From an uncultured Johnsonella sp. (GTDB lineage: Bacteria > Bacillota > Clostridia > Lachnospirales > Lachnospiraceae): a stretch of DNA of 38,964 nucleotides. The position numbers and the translations under genes are program-made. Shown here one piece after another: positions 24,931-33,195 of this stretch (position 1 is the first letter of the stretch; each line of letters starts with the position of its first letter). The notes under the pieces are model-generated. The model made no database searches, was not told the origin of the DNA, and saw only the letters and a program-made list of their open reading frames with translations. The stretch spans positions 1-38,964 of the forward strand of contig CALBCM010000038.1 in assembly GCA_937927235.1 (NCBI GenBank), given 5' to 3'.

Positions 24931-25602
24931 TTATAGCGGCTGAACAGGCTCAGCTCTAAGCATGCAGATTTTCTTCCCGGTTTTTGAAAATTTTTCTTCA
25001 TATTCACTCATAATATTGTTATTATTTTCATAAGCACTGTGTAAATCATAGGTTTTATACAGTATATGCCATTTGTTTTGTGCGATTGATTGTAAAGAGT
25101 AATCAAAAAGCTCAGTATTATCAGTTTTAAATTCAAGGCAGCCCTCCGGCACCAGGATTTTATTGTAAATATTCAAAAAAAAGCTGGAAGTAAGCCGTCT
25201 CTCAGCATGCCTAAGTTTAGGCCAGGGATCTGAAAAGTTAAGGTATATCTTGTCAACTTCATTTTCGGCAAAGATTTTATCTAAACTGCGGGCATCGGCA
25301 CAGGCAAAAAGAAGATTTTTATAATTTATGTTATTTTCTTTTTCGCTTGTTCTTTTTCTTTGTATGGCTTTCATAAGTATACTCATGTATTTTTCTATAC
25401 CTATAAAGTTGATTTCAGGATATTTTTGTGACATATTTCTGATAAACTGTCCCTTGCCGCAGCCTATTTCGATATGCAGCGGAGCTTCATTGACTAATAA
25501 AGCTTTCCATTTTTCAGAGCTGTTAATCAGCTCATTTTCGGTCATACATTCCGAGGCCTGCTCTATAAATTTTTCACAGCCCTTTATATGTCTTAAACGC
25601 AT
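24931..25602 (-). CDS. trmB: tRNA (guanine46-N7)-methyltransferase
   Basis: A 223-residue SAM-dependent enzyme making m7G46 in tRNA. SAM motif IEIGCGKGQFIRNM, FIGIEKY, the acidic CADARSL, and the family motif YLNFSDPWPKLRHAERRL are intact, with the C-terminal EFKTDNTELFDYSL. The start is ATG 25602, because GAGGTG lies 7 nt before it. An ATG 15 bp upstream overlaps that SD. A 195-bp AT-rich gap with no gene separates it from the DUF4145/SH3 gene downstream on the same strand. Confidence 0.95.
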   Translation of the reverse strand: MRLRHIKGCEKFIEQASECMTENELINSSEKWKALLVNEAPLHIEIGCGKGQFIRNMSQKYPEINFIGIEKYMSILMKAIQRKRTSEKENNINYKNLLFACADARSLDKIFAENEVDKIYLNFSDPWPKLRHAERRLTSSFFLNIYNKILVPEGCLEFKTDNTELFDYSLQSIAQNKWHILYKTYDLHSAYENNNNIMSEYEEKFSKTGKKICMLRAEPVQPL

Positions 25603-25729
25603 GTAGAAGCACCTCATATTTGATATTTAATTATAAGCAGGTCAGATTATATAACAGGATCTCAGTCAATGCAAGAATATATCCTGGAGTAAAAAAATTA
25701 AAAATAAAAAGATTTTTCTTTAAAAATTC

Positions 25730-25758
25730 TTGACATATTATAAATTTTAAGCTATTAT
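25730..25758 (+). promoter_or_regulatory. promoter of tRNA-Lys(CUU)
   Basis: TTGACA (25730-25735), a 17-bp spacer and TATTAT (25753-25758) lie 42 bp upstream of the tRNA. The -35 is consensus and the -10 differs from TATAAT at one base. A T/A-rich stretch precedes the -35 and may act as an UP-like element. Confidence 0.8.
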
Positions 25759-25800
25759 ACTTGACGTGTCATCTACTGATATATTAAATAAAATATTTAA

Positions 25801-25873
25801 GCATCTTTAGCTCAGTTGGTAGAGCAGTAGACTCTTAATCTATTTGTCCAGGGTTCGAGTCCCTGAAGATGCA
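25801..25873 (+). tRNA. tRNA-Lys (CUU)
   Basis: The acceptor stem GCATCTT pairs with AAGATGC. The anticodon stem GTAGA/TCTAT encloses loop CTCTTAA with anticodon CTT. The T-arm is CAGGG/TTCGAGT/CCCTG, the discriminator is A at 25873, and CCA is not encoded. It is a single-gene unit with its own promoter and terminator. Confidence 0.95.
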
Positions 25874-25875
25874 CT

Positions 25876-25919
25876 AAAAGTTCTTTTTGCGGACTGAGAG
25901 CCGTGGGGGGAGCTTTTTT
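25876..25919 (+). terminator. terminator of tRNA-Lys(CUU)
   Basis: AAAAGTTC (25876-25883) pairs with GAGCTTTT (25910-25917) including one G-U pair. A small CGG/CCG inner stem lies inside, and the T6 run ends at 25919. The CTGAGAG inside the loop is not part of a TPP riboswitch. Confidence 0.65.
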
Positions 25920-26207
25920 ACTTTATTAAAAAAGGCTAAAATTGAAGCTAATGAAGTTTAGTATTTCTTTAGGATACTTAGTAAAATTTAACAAAAAAAG
26001 GCTTGACATTTTAGTGTCGTAAGGTCTATCATATTGCTAATTTCATATACACATCAGATTAATGTAAGTATTTTTAGCAGAAAGCTTCGATTTTCTATAA
26101 AAAAGGGCATTTTATAATCTATATAATATATGTGAAGGGTTTTCATATATTTCGGCTGACTTTATTCAAGTTTAAATTACCAGTTATGTTAAGTTTAATT
26201 TTAATGC
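25920..26207 (+). other. gene-free region upstream of the Tad operon
   Basis: Between the tRNA-Lys terminator and the first Tad-operon RBS lie nearly 300 bases without a convincing ORF. They hold an A/T-rich inverted repeat (AGCTTTTTTA/TAAAAAAGGCT, about 25911-25936) and the promoter at 26003-26032. After that promoter comes an untranslated leader of about 180 nt. I see no known riboswitch in this leader, but its length leaves room for regulation. Confidence 0.6.
26003..26032 (+). promoter_or_regulatory. predicted promoter of the Tad operon
   Basis: TTGACA (26003-26008), an 18-bp spacer and TATCAT (26027-26032). The -35 is consensus and the -10 matches 5 of 6. It is about 185 bp upstream of the first RBS of the operon, leaving a long 5' leader. 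Confidence 0.65.
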
Positions 26208-26223
26208 ATGAGAGGAGGGCAAT

Positions 26224-26292
26224 GTGGAAAGAAACAAAGTGTTGACAGAGCGCTGCACTGTTTATTTGTCAGTGGAATGGAGAGTAGTATGA
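26224..26292 (+). CDS. 22-codon leader ORF coupled to tadZ
   Basis: GTG at 26224 lies 5 nt after a near-perfect SD (GAGGAGGG, 26212-26219). The reading frame encodes 22 residues, starting MERNKVLTERC, and its TGA (26290-26292) overlaps the tadZ ATG (26289-26291) as ATGA. This arrangement suggests a translated leader peptide that couples to tadZ. An alternative ATG at 26222 gives only MWKETKC and has poor SD spacing. The peptide has no recognisable domain. The best SD in the area belonging to this frame, and not to tadZ, is the reason to list it. Confidence 0.45.
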   Translation: MERNKVLTERCTVYLSVEWRVV

Positions 26293-27305
26293 GACATATT
26301 TTAGCTGTAATTGATACAGATGCAAGATATGCTCAAAGCCTTGCGGATTATATAAATAAAACTGCAAGACTGCCCTTTAAGGCAGCGGCGTACAGCAGTA
26401 TTAATGCCTACGAGCAAAAAAATTCTTCTTTATCGGGTGAAATCGTGCTTATAGCTGAGGAGCTTTACAAGGATTTTAAACCGGATAAAAAACCTGCAAG
26501 CCTTATTATATTAAGCGAGGAGGGACTGGTGAAAAAATATACTTTAGGAGAGCGGGCTGAGTGTATGCCGGTAATATTAAAATATATTTCTGCCGACGAG
26601 GTAATAAGTGAAGTTCTCAGACTTTACAGACCTTCAAATGAATCTCTCCTGCTCAGGCTTGCAGGCAGGCAAAGTGAAATTATAGGGGTATATTCGCCGG
26701 TAAACAGATGCGGAAAGACTGAGCATGCAGCCGCTATAAGCATGATAAGTGAAGAAAAGAAAAAGACTCTTTTAATAAGCTTTGACGAATATAATGGTAT
26801 ATTTTATAAGGCGGAAAAAGATTTTGATACCGATCTTTCAGATGTGCTTTACTGCTTTAAAAAAGGAAATTATTCATGGGATAAAATCGGAAAGGCTGCA
26901 CATACTTTATCAGGTCTGAATTTTATTCCTCCTGCACGCTATACGGAAGATGTCGCGGAATTTTCAGTAAATGAGCTTGCTGAAATTATAATGAAGATTG
27001 CCAGGGACAGCGGTTATGAAATTTTAGTAATTGATTTCGGGTTACTGGGAAAGAGAGCAGTTGAGCTTTTAGAGCTCTGTGACAAAATCTACATGCCGCT
27101 GATAACTGACAGCGCTGCTGAAAGAAAGGTGGGAGAATTTTATAATTATCTTGTACTTACAGGAAGAGAAATTATAAAGGAGAAAATTATAAGCTTCTAT
27201 TATCCTTATGATACTCATAAGGAGATAAAACAGGTAGGGGATATACCCTATATGCCGCTAGGTGAATATTGGAGAAGCAAGCTTGCAGGAGGTTTTCTGC
27301 CATGA
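26289..27305 (+). CDS. tadZ: TadZ/CpaE-like MinD/ParA-family ATPase
   Basis: A 338-residue protein. Residues about 1-115 form a receiver-like N-terminal domain typical of TadZ/CpaE (MRHILAVIDTD, GEIVLIAEEL). From about 130 a MinD-like ATPase domain has the P-loop GVYSPVNRCGKTEHA (133-147). The ParA signature KGG is replaced by NRC, so the signature lysine is absent. EILVIDFGLLG is the Walker B-like strand. TadZ proteins place the Tad machine in the cell. ATG 26289 with GGAGAG upstream is chosen; ATG 26277 is an alternative. It overlaps the next gene by 4 bp. Few conserved positions are shared with classical CpaE. Confidence 0.75.
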   Translation: MRHILAVIDTDARYAQSLADYINKTARLPFKAAAYSSINAYEQKNSSLSGEIVLIAEELYKDFKPDKKPASLIILSEEGLVKKYTLGERAECMPVILKYISADEVISEVLRLYRPSNESLLLRLAGRQSEIIGVYSPVNRCGKTEHAAAISMISEEKKKTLLISFDEYNGIFYKAEKDFDTDLSDVLYCFKKGNYSWDKIGKAAHTLSGLNFIPPARYTEDVAEFSVNELAEIIMKIARDSGYEILVIDFGLLGKRAVELLELCDKIYMPLITDSAAERKVGEFYNYLVLTGREIIKEKIISFYYPYDTHKEIKQVGDIPYMPLGEYWRSKLAGGFLP

Positions 27306-27808
27306 TATTTACTCAGCTGTTTACCGCTCTCATGCTTGGAGGAGCAGCCTATACGGATGTAAGATATAAGAAGGTATATAATATATGGCTTTTATTTTGG
27401 TTTTTGGCAGGAATATGTATTTGCGGAATAAAGTTTCTACCTCCTGTATTGCTTACTTCAGCAGCTTTATTTATATTTCATGTTTTAAGGATGATAGGTG
27501 CCGGTGATATAAAGCTTATTTCTCTGATGTTTGCATATTTGGGATTTAAAAATGGATGTATTGTGGCAGCGGCAGGAATGACGCTTGGTGCGGTTTATGC
27601 ATTTTATAAGCTTTATACTTCAGGTATTTTATTTGAAAGACTTTTGTATTTTTGGAAATATACTATAAATACTCTGAAAAATAATTCCGTCACTAAGTAT
27701 TATGACTGCAAAAAAGATTCTCCTAACCTTGTTATGCCGCTTTCTCCCTTTCTGCTTGCCGGTTTTTTAATGTGGAGGTTGTACAGCTTATGCAGCATGA
27801 GTATATAG
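27302..27808 (+). CDS. tadV: type IV prepilin peptidase (TadV/CpaA)
   Basis: A 168-residue A24 aspartyl protease with about four to five TM helices, processing Flp-type prepilins. Catalytic Asp19 is in YTDVRYKKV and Asp69 in the GxGD motif GAGDIKL (66-72). No N-methyltransferase Cys domain is present, as in CpaA-type enzymes. ATG 27302 follows AGGAGG by 8 nt and overlaps the tadZ stop. A second family member is encoded at 34231. Confidence 0.9.
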   Translation: MIFTQLFTALMLGGAAYTDVRYKKVYNIWLLFWFLAGICICGIKFLPPVLLTSAALFIFHVLRMIGAGDIKLISLMFAYLGFKNGCIVAAAGMTLGAVYAFYKLYTSGILFERLLYFWKYTINTLKNNSVTKYYDCKKDSPNLVMPLSPFLLAGFLMWRLYSLCSMSI

Positions 27809-29025
27809 GGATTAAATCTAAGCATTTATTTGAAGAGCTCAGGGAAAAGCTTTCAGGAAGCTTGAGCGATTTAAGGAGCATATCTGATGCTGAGCTTTTT
27901 GAACTCATAGATGAGCTTATAGACAAAGAGGATTCAAAACATTATTTGCCGTTAAAAGAAAAAATTTCTCTGAGAAATTCACTTTTTGATTCATTCAGAA
28001 GACTTGATATACTTCAGGAACTGGTGGATTCAAAAGACATTACGGAAATTATGGTCAATGGCAAGGATCGCATATTTGTTGAGAAAAACGGACAGACTAT
28101 AAGATGGGATAAGAGCTTTAAAAGCGATGAACAGCTTGAAGATATGATACAACAGATAGTAAGCCATGTGAATAGAATGGTAAATATTTCATCTCCTATA
28201 GCGGATGCAAGACTCAAGGACGGCTCCAGAGTACATATAGTTCTGCCGCCGATATCGCTTACCGGTCCTGTAATAACTATAAGAAAATTTCCTGAAATTA
28301 TCAGTATGGAAAAACTGATTGCCTTTGGTGCAGTAAGCAGTGAGGCGGCACAGTTTCTGAAAAAGCTGGTAAGAGCCGGGTATAATATTTTTATATCCGG
28401 AGGTACAAATTCCGGAAAAACTACATTTTTAAATGCACTTTCAGCTTTCATACCTGAAGATGAGAGAGTTATAACTATAGAGGATTCTGCCGAACTGCAG
28501 CTTGCACATATAAAGAATCTGGTACGTCTTGAAGCAAGAACGGCAAATGCACAGGGTGAGGGGAAAATCAGTATAGCGGAGCTTATAAAGGCTTCGCTGC
28601 GTATGAATCCTTCAAGAATTGTTGTAGGTGAGGTGCGTTCGGCTGAAGCACTTGACATGCTTCAGGCTATGAATACAGGGCATGACGGCTCTTTGAGCAC
28701 GGGACACGGCAACAGCCCCAAAGACATGCTCTCACGTATTGAAACTATGGTGCTGAGCGGAGCGGACTTACCCTTAAATGCCGTAAGAGCCCAAATGGCA
28801 AGTGCAATAGATATAATGATACATCTCGGAAGACTTAGAGATAAATCAAGGAAAGTAATTTCAATAATGGAAGTAGGTGAATATAAGAATGGCAATATTG
28901 AGCTTACCCCGCTTTTTGAATTTAAAGAAAAACCGGGAAATACGGATAAAGTCATCGGAGAGCTTAAAAAACAGGGAGAACTTAAAAAGAAAGAAAAACT
29001 TATCTCAGCAGGTGAGAGATTATAG
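27790..29025 (+). CDS. cpaF: Tad secretion ATPase (TadA/CpaF)
   Basis: A 411-residue hexameric secretion ATPase powering Flp pilus assembly. Walker A is SGGTNSGKTTFLN (about 203-215) and the Asp box ITIEDSAELQL follows. The catalytic and sensor region is VVGEVRSAEALDMLQAMNTG with the His box DGSLSTGHGNS. The N-terminal part (ITEIMVNGKDRIFVEKNG) is the CpaF-type signature. ATG 27790 is about 11 nt after GGAGG, overlapping tadV by 19 bp; a GTG 18 bp earlier is the alternative. Confidence 0.94.
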   Translation: MQHEYIGIKSKHLFEELREKLSGSLSDLRSISDAELFELIDELIDKEDSKHYLPLKEKISLRNSLFDSFRRLDILQELVDSKDITEIMVNGKDRIFVEKNGQTIRWDKSFKSDEQLEDMIQQIVSHVNRMVNISSPIADARLKDGSRVHIVLPPISLTGPVITIRKFPEIISMEKLIAFGAVSSEAAQFLKKLVRAGYNIFISGGTNSGKTTFLNALSAFIPEDERVITIEDSAELQLAHIKNLVRLEARTANAQGEGKISIAELIKASLRMNPSRIVVGEVRSAEALDMLQAMNTGHDGSLSTGHGNSPKDMLSRIETMVLSGADLPLNAVRAQMASAIDIMIHLGRLRDKSRKVISIMEVGEYKNGNIELTPLFEFKEKPGNTDKVIGELKKQGELKKKEKLISAGERL

Positions 29026-29752
29026 CATTTACAAATTTACTTTTATAGAAAGAATAAAGTATATGTTAATTGCAGTTTCAGGCATAGCTGTTATATCTTA
29101 TATTTTCTATAGAAGCATGGTACTGTTTATAATGCTGCTGCCCTTATCATTGTTTTATCCGGGGTTTATAAAAAATAAGCTTATAAGAAAAAGAAAACAA
29201 AAGCTTGAGAGTGAATTTAAAGAAGCTCTCCTTGTTGTATCGGCACTTTTAAGTGCAGGATATTCGCTTGAAAATGCAGTAAAAGAAAGTATAGCCGAGC
29301 TTAAGCTATTATACAATAAGCCTACTTTTATAATTCCTGAATTTGAATATATAAATCATCTGATTTATATGAATATTCCGGCAGAGAAGGCATTTGAGGA
29401 TTTTGGAGAAAGAAGCGGAGCTGATGATATCAGAAATTTTGCCAAAGTCCTGAAAATCGGTAAAAGAAGTGGCGGAGAGCTTGTATCAGTCATTAATCAT
29501 ACAGCTTCCGTTATAAGCGATAAGATAAGGATAAAAGAAGAAATAATTACTATGACGAGTGCCAAAAGATACGAACAGAGGATTATGAATTTATTTCCTG
29601 TATTCATAGTGCTTTATATAGATTCATCCTCTCCCGGATTTTTTAATCTTATGTATTCAAGTATTTTTGGGAAAGCAGTAATGACTGCATGCCTGGCTGT
29701 TTATTTGTTTGCTTATTGCCTTTCGGATAGATTACTTAATATAGAAGTGTGA
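29012..29752 (+). CDS. tadB: Tad platform protein TadB (T2SS F domain)
   Basis: A 246-residue inner-membrane platform subunit. Two TM segments at about 18-55 (LIAVSGIAVISYIFYRSMVL) precede a T2SSF domain (ALLVVSALLSAGYSLENAVK; FGERSGADDIRNFAKVLKIG), and a C-terminal TM pair follows (MNLFPVFIVLYI; FGKAVMTACLAVYLFA). GTG 29012 is chosen because VRDYSIYKFTFIE matches the start of homologues. It overlaps cpaF by 14 bp and lacks an SD; ATG 29063 would cut the conserved first segment. It precedes tadC with a 4-bp overlap or a 23-bp gap, depending on the tadC start. Confidence 0.82.
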   Translation: MRDYSIYKFTFIERIKYMLIAVSGIAVISYIFYRSMVLFIMLLPLSLFYPGFIKNKLIRKRKQKLESEFKEALLVVSALLSAGYSLENAVKESIAELKLLYNKPTFIIPEFEYINHLIYMNIPAEKAFEDFGERSGADDIRNFAKVLKIGKRSGGELVSVINHTASVISDKIRIKEEIITMTSAKRYEQRIMNLFPVFIVLYIDSSSPGFFNLMYSSIFGKAVMTACLAVYLFAYCLSDRLLNIEV

Positions 29753-29775
29753 GAAAGTTTTATAGGAGGCGATAT

Positions 29776-31011
29776 TTGAAGGGTAAAATTTTAAAAAAAA
29801 TAATAAAATTTATAAAAATATGGAAGATACAGATTATATGTATAGCTGGAGGATTCATACTTTTTGCGCTCGCCAGTAATTTTCTTAAAAAGAATGATGA
29901 TTTAATACAGGGCAATTTCTTAAAAAGAGAAGGCTATGGAGAGTATGACAGAGAATATAATGTGTATGTAAAGGGGCTTGATAATGAGGAAATTGAAATA
30001 AGCATACCGGTGTCCAAAAGAGAATACAGCGCTGCAGAGGCGGAGGAAATTTTTGAAAAAAGCATACAGTATATTTCAGAAAACATACTTGGAGAAAATC
30101 CTTCGCTTCAGGAGGTATCAAAAAATCTGAAATTGATTAATACCGTCAAGGATTATGGCATTAAGGTAAATTATAATTCTGATAATCCTGAAATCCTTGA
30201 TTCCTTTGGAGTGGTATATAACCATGATTTAAAGGCTCCGACAGAAGTAGCTCTGAACATAGGCTTTACTGATGGTATACATAGTGCAGATTATGTGCTT
30301 GATATAAGAGTCATTCCAAAGTCCTATACACAGCAGGAATTTATAATCAAACAGTTCTTAGAGACTGTAAAAGAAAGGGACAGAGCCGGAATCAATGATG
30401 AGGGCTATGCACTGCCGACTCGATGGGGAGGCAAGGCTCTTTCTTATAGAGCTAAGGAAAGCGAGGATTATAATATTATCTGGGTGTTGGGAATAGTGTT
30501 TGCGGTACTTTTTTACATAAAAAATATCAGTGATGCAAAAAATAAGAAAGAAGCCAGAGAAAAACAGCTGCTGCTTGATTATCCCGAAATTGTGTCAAAA
30601 TTTATGGTATTCATAGGAGCCGGACTCTCAATAAGAACTGCCTGGGAAAATATAGTGGATGACTATGAAAGAGAAGGCAAGCAAAGATATGCTTATGAAG
30701 AAATGGCAATGTCGCTTGCCGGACTTAAAACCGGAGTCCACGAGTCTAAGGTGTATAAAGATTTTGGCAGGAGATGCGGGATAAAACAGTATATGAAGCT
30801 TGCAAGCTTATTTGAGCAGAACAGAAAAACCGGAATGTCAAATCTTAGAAATCTGCTTGGGATTGAAGCTGTTGCTGCTTGGGAAGAAAGAGTGAATCTG
30901 GCCAGGCGCATAGGAGAGGAAGCAAGTACAAAGCTTTTGCTGCCCTTGTTTTTAATGCTGGGAGTGGTGATGGCAATGGTGATGGTGCCTGCAATGATGG
31001 CATTCAAATAA
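29776..31011 (+). CDS. tadC: Tad platform protein TadC with extra N-terminal exposed domain
   Basis: A 411-residue platform protein. The C-terminal T2SSF domain (about 265-411) has LLLDYPEIVSKFMVFIGAGLS, FGRRCGIKQYMKLASLF and RIGEEASTKLLLPLFLMLGV. It is unusual in having a TM helix at about 18-37 and then roughly 195 residues with no membrane segment (38-233; TVKDYGIKVNYNSDNPEILDS, ADYVLDIRVIPKSYT). A second TM at about 234-248 precedes the T2SSF domain, so the extra part probably lies outside the membrane. Start: TTG 29776 lies 6 nt after AGGAGG. The GTG at 29749 overlapping the tadB stop has no SD. Confidence 0.85.
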   Translation: MKGKILKKIIKFIKIWKIQIICIAGGFILFALASNFLKKNDDLIQGNFLKREGYGEYDREYNVYVKGLDNEEIEISIPVSKREYSAAEAEEIFEKSIQYISENILGENPSLQEVSKNLKLINTVKDYGIKVNYNSDNPEILDSFGVVYNHDLKAPTEVALNIGFTDGIHSADYVLDIRVIPKSYTQQEFIIKQFLETVKERDRAGINDEGYALPTRWGGKALSYRAKESEDYNIIWVLGIVFAVLFYIKNISDAKNKKEAREKQLLLDYPEIVSKFMVFIGAGLSIRTAWENIVDDYEREGKQRYAYEEMAMSLAGLKTGVHESKVYKDFGRRCGIKQYMKLASLFEQNRKTGMSNLRNLLGIEAVAAWEERVNLARRIGEEASTKLLLPLFLMLGVVMAMVMVPAMMAFK

Positions 31012-31032
31012 CAGCAGGAAAGGAGGAGCGAT

Positions 31033-31206
31033 ATGTTAAATGAATTAAAGTCATTCTTGGAAGAAGAATCAGGGATAGGCGTTATAGAAATAGTTCTCAT
31101 ACTTGTAGTATTAATAGGACTTGTAATTATTTTTAAAAAGCAGATAAGAAAAGTGCTTGAAAATATATTTAAAGAGATAGAGAAACAGTCAAAAGAGGTA
31201 TATTAA
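31033..31206 (+). CDS. flp: Flp-type (type IVb) major pilin precursor
   Basis: A 57-residue prepilin. The leader LNELKSFLEEESGIG is followed by the hydrophobic helix VIEIVLILVVLIGLVIIF with Glu at the third mature position if cleavage is after Gly16. A basic/amphipathic C-terminus (KKQIRKVLENIFKEIEK) ends the protein. It is short, as Flp pilins are. SD AGGAGG precedes ATG 31033. It follows tadC by 21 bp and precedes the DUF5702-like gene by 3 bp. It is the likely substrate of the peptidases at 27302 or 34231. Flp pilins usually show a Glu-Tyr pair; here the residue after Glu is Ile, as in clostridial Flp1-like pilins. Confidence 0.88.
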   Translation: MLNELKSFLEEESGIGVIEIVLILVVLIGLVIIFKKQIRKVLENIFKEIEKQSKEVY

Positions 31207-31209
31207 ATT

Positions 31210-33153
31210 ATGAAAAAGTGCTGCTCAACAACTGTTTTTTTAAGTCTTGTATTTGTGTTGGTGAGTACACTGATCTTTGGACTTTTGGAATCCGCACGCA
31301 CGGCAGGTGTAAGATTTTATTTACAGGCTGCGGCGGATTCCGCCATAGATTCATTGTTCAGCGAATATCAGCGCAGTGTTTGGGAAGAATACAGACTTAT
31401 ACTTTTAGAATGCGGTAAAGAAGAAGGGGCTGTAAAAAGCATTGACAAATATTTAAAGCCTTATGTGGAAAATTCAGGAGGGTATAAGCTTAAAAAGCCT
31501 TCAGCAAGCATTATAGATATACAGTATGCAACTGATAACGGAGGCAGGTGGTTTGAAAATGAAGTGCTTGATTATATGAAATATAATCTGATTGATTTTA
31601 AGCATACTCCTGATACTTCAAAACAGCTTATTAAAGAAATAGAAGAAGCCGGCTCTATGAAAGAAATTACTACTGCTTATGGAGATCATTCAAAAGAGGC
31701 TGCCGCACTTGAAAAGGCGATTTCAAAAATAAGTGAGAACTTTAGTACACAAAAAGCTTTATATGAAGAGGCTTTGGAAGATATAAAAAATAAAAACCGG
31801 GCAGGCTTTGAAGACAAAATAAGAGCTATCAAAAAAGAAATAAAAAAGCTCGACAGTCAACTCCGTTCATATCAAAAAAAGGCCGCCGATTTATCTGATA
31901 ATCTTACTGCTACTGAAGCTGAGTACGCAGATAAATGGGAAAAGCTTTCAGAAAATAATAAAAATCTGCTTTCGGAGAATATAAGAGCTTACCGCACTTA
32001 TACTGACAATGATGGTGAAAGACGAGTGGAAATAGAGCAGAAGACAAGTCTTGCAAAGGACAACGTTTTTTATCTGGACGGTACGGAGGATATATTGTAC
32101 CGCATCACGGAGCGGGAGGATGAGGATGATTATGACGAGGAGGAGGCGGATTTTCTCTGGTCGGAGCTTGAAAATCAGTGGAGAGCCTTTGAAATTCCGG
32201 CTATTGAAAGCCGACATGGCTTGGCAGATGAAAGAAAAGAAAAGCTTATTGAAACTGCAGGAGAAAAATTTGGAGGTGAAATACTTGAGCTTGTAATACC
32301 TGCCGACAGAGTTTTATCTCGTACTGAATTAAATACCTCCAGCTTTCCTTCAAAAACTTCTGTGACTCAAAGAGCGGGAGAGAGCCTCTCTGTGCTTGAA
32401 GCTATGATACTGGATGAATATGCTGTCAGATTTTTTACAGGCTTTACCGATAAGTCGGAAAAAGAGCTTCAATGTGAGCTGGAGTATATTATTGCGGGGC
32501 TTGATAACGATGCTTCAAATCTGCGCTCAGTGCTTCTTGGGATACTTGCTGTAAGAGAGGGACTTAATTATATGCATATAATTACAGATGAGAAAAAAAT
32601 GGAGCAGGTGAAAAATCTTTCACAAATAATTTCCGGCATGCTCAGCGTACCTGCGCTTACAGGAATTATAGCCTGCCTCATTATAGGAGTTTGGGCACTT
32701 GCGGAATCTGTACTTGACATAAGAGCTCTGCTTGAAGGTAAAAAAATCCCGATTTATAAAGCTGAAAAGGACTGGAAGCTAAGCCTTGACGGACTGCTTT
32801 CATCAGGAGAAGGCTCAGGAGGCAGTACGGAGCCGCCTTTGTTAAAAAAGCCTGAGGAGGGAGGCGATGAGGATAAAGATTCAGAAAACGGACTTGATTA
32901 TAAGGCCTATTTGAGACTTATGCTTTTAACTGAGGACAACCAGCTTCAGGATTATAGAATGATGGATATGATCCAGCATAATATGAATTATAAAGATAAG
33001 GGATTTTTAATGAATAAAATGGTGTATGGCATGAATATTTCAGTGCAGTGCGAGTCTGAAAGACTGTTCAGCAGGCTCGGTCTGGTAAAAAATGAATTTA
33101 TAGGTTTAAGCTCATCCTATGAGCTTGGAATAAATGCTCTGAAAGCATATTAA
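31210..33153 (+). CDS. DUF5702-like Tad-locus membrane protein
   Basis: A 647-residue protein with an N-terminal TM helix (about 8-27; TVFLSLVFVLVSTLIFGLLE) followed by SARTAGVRFYLQAAADSA, like minor pilins and TadE/TadG proteins. A Lys/Glu-rich coiled coil at about 195-240 (IKKEIKKLDSQLRSYQKKAA) follows, and a second TM lies at about 482-504 (LTGIIACLIIGVWALAESV). The C-terminal SSGEGSGGSTEP stretch precedes a further conserved segment (YKAYLRLMLLTEDNQLQDYRM). This layout matches DUF5702 proteins of clostridial Tad loci. It is probably a minor pilus or assembly component; its precise role is unknown. Confidence 0.78.
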   Translation: MKKCCSTTVFLSLVFVLVSTLIFGLLESARTAGVRFYLQAAADSAIDSLFSEYQRSVWEEYRLILLECGKEEGAVKSIDKYLKPYVENSGGYKLKKPSASIIDIQYATDNGGRWFENEVLDYMKYNLIDFKHTPDTSKQLIKEIEEAGSMKEITTAYGDHSKEAAALEKAISKISENFSTQKALYEEALEDIKNKNRAGFEDKIRAIKKEIKKLDSQLRSYQKKAADLSDNLTATEAEYADKWEKLSENNKNLLSENIRAYRTYTDNDGERRVEIEQKTSLAKDNVFYLDGTEDILYRITEREDEDDYDEEEADFLWSELENQWRAFEIPAIESRHGLADERKEKLIETAGEKFGGEILELVIPADRVLSRTELNTSSFPSKTSVTQRAGESLSVLEAMILDEYAVRFFTGFTDKSEKELQCELEYIIAGLDNDASNLRSVLLGILAVREGLNYMHIITDEKKMEQVKNLSQIISGMLSVPALTGIIACLIIGVWALAESVLDIRALLEGKKIPIYKAEKDWKLSLDGLLSSGEGSGGSTEPPLLKKPEEGGDEDKDSENGLDYKAYLRLMLLTEDNQLQDYRMMDMIQHNMNYKDKGFLMNKMVYGMNISVQCESERLFSRLGLVKNEFIGLSSSYELGINALKAY

Positions 33154-33195
33154 TTTATTAAAAATTAAATTATAGACAGAAAGGAGGCTTTATAT

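Noticed and set aside
25884..25905. CTGAGAG-containing stretch after tRNA-Lys as a TPP riboswitch
   Set aside because: The remaining conserved TPP blocks are missing and the stretch sits in the loop of a tRNA terminator.
28014..28658. 214-codon minus-strand frame across cpaF
   Set aside because: Antisense shadow of a clear secretion ATPase gene with low-complexity Ser/Ile/Leu content and no RBS.
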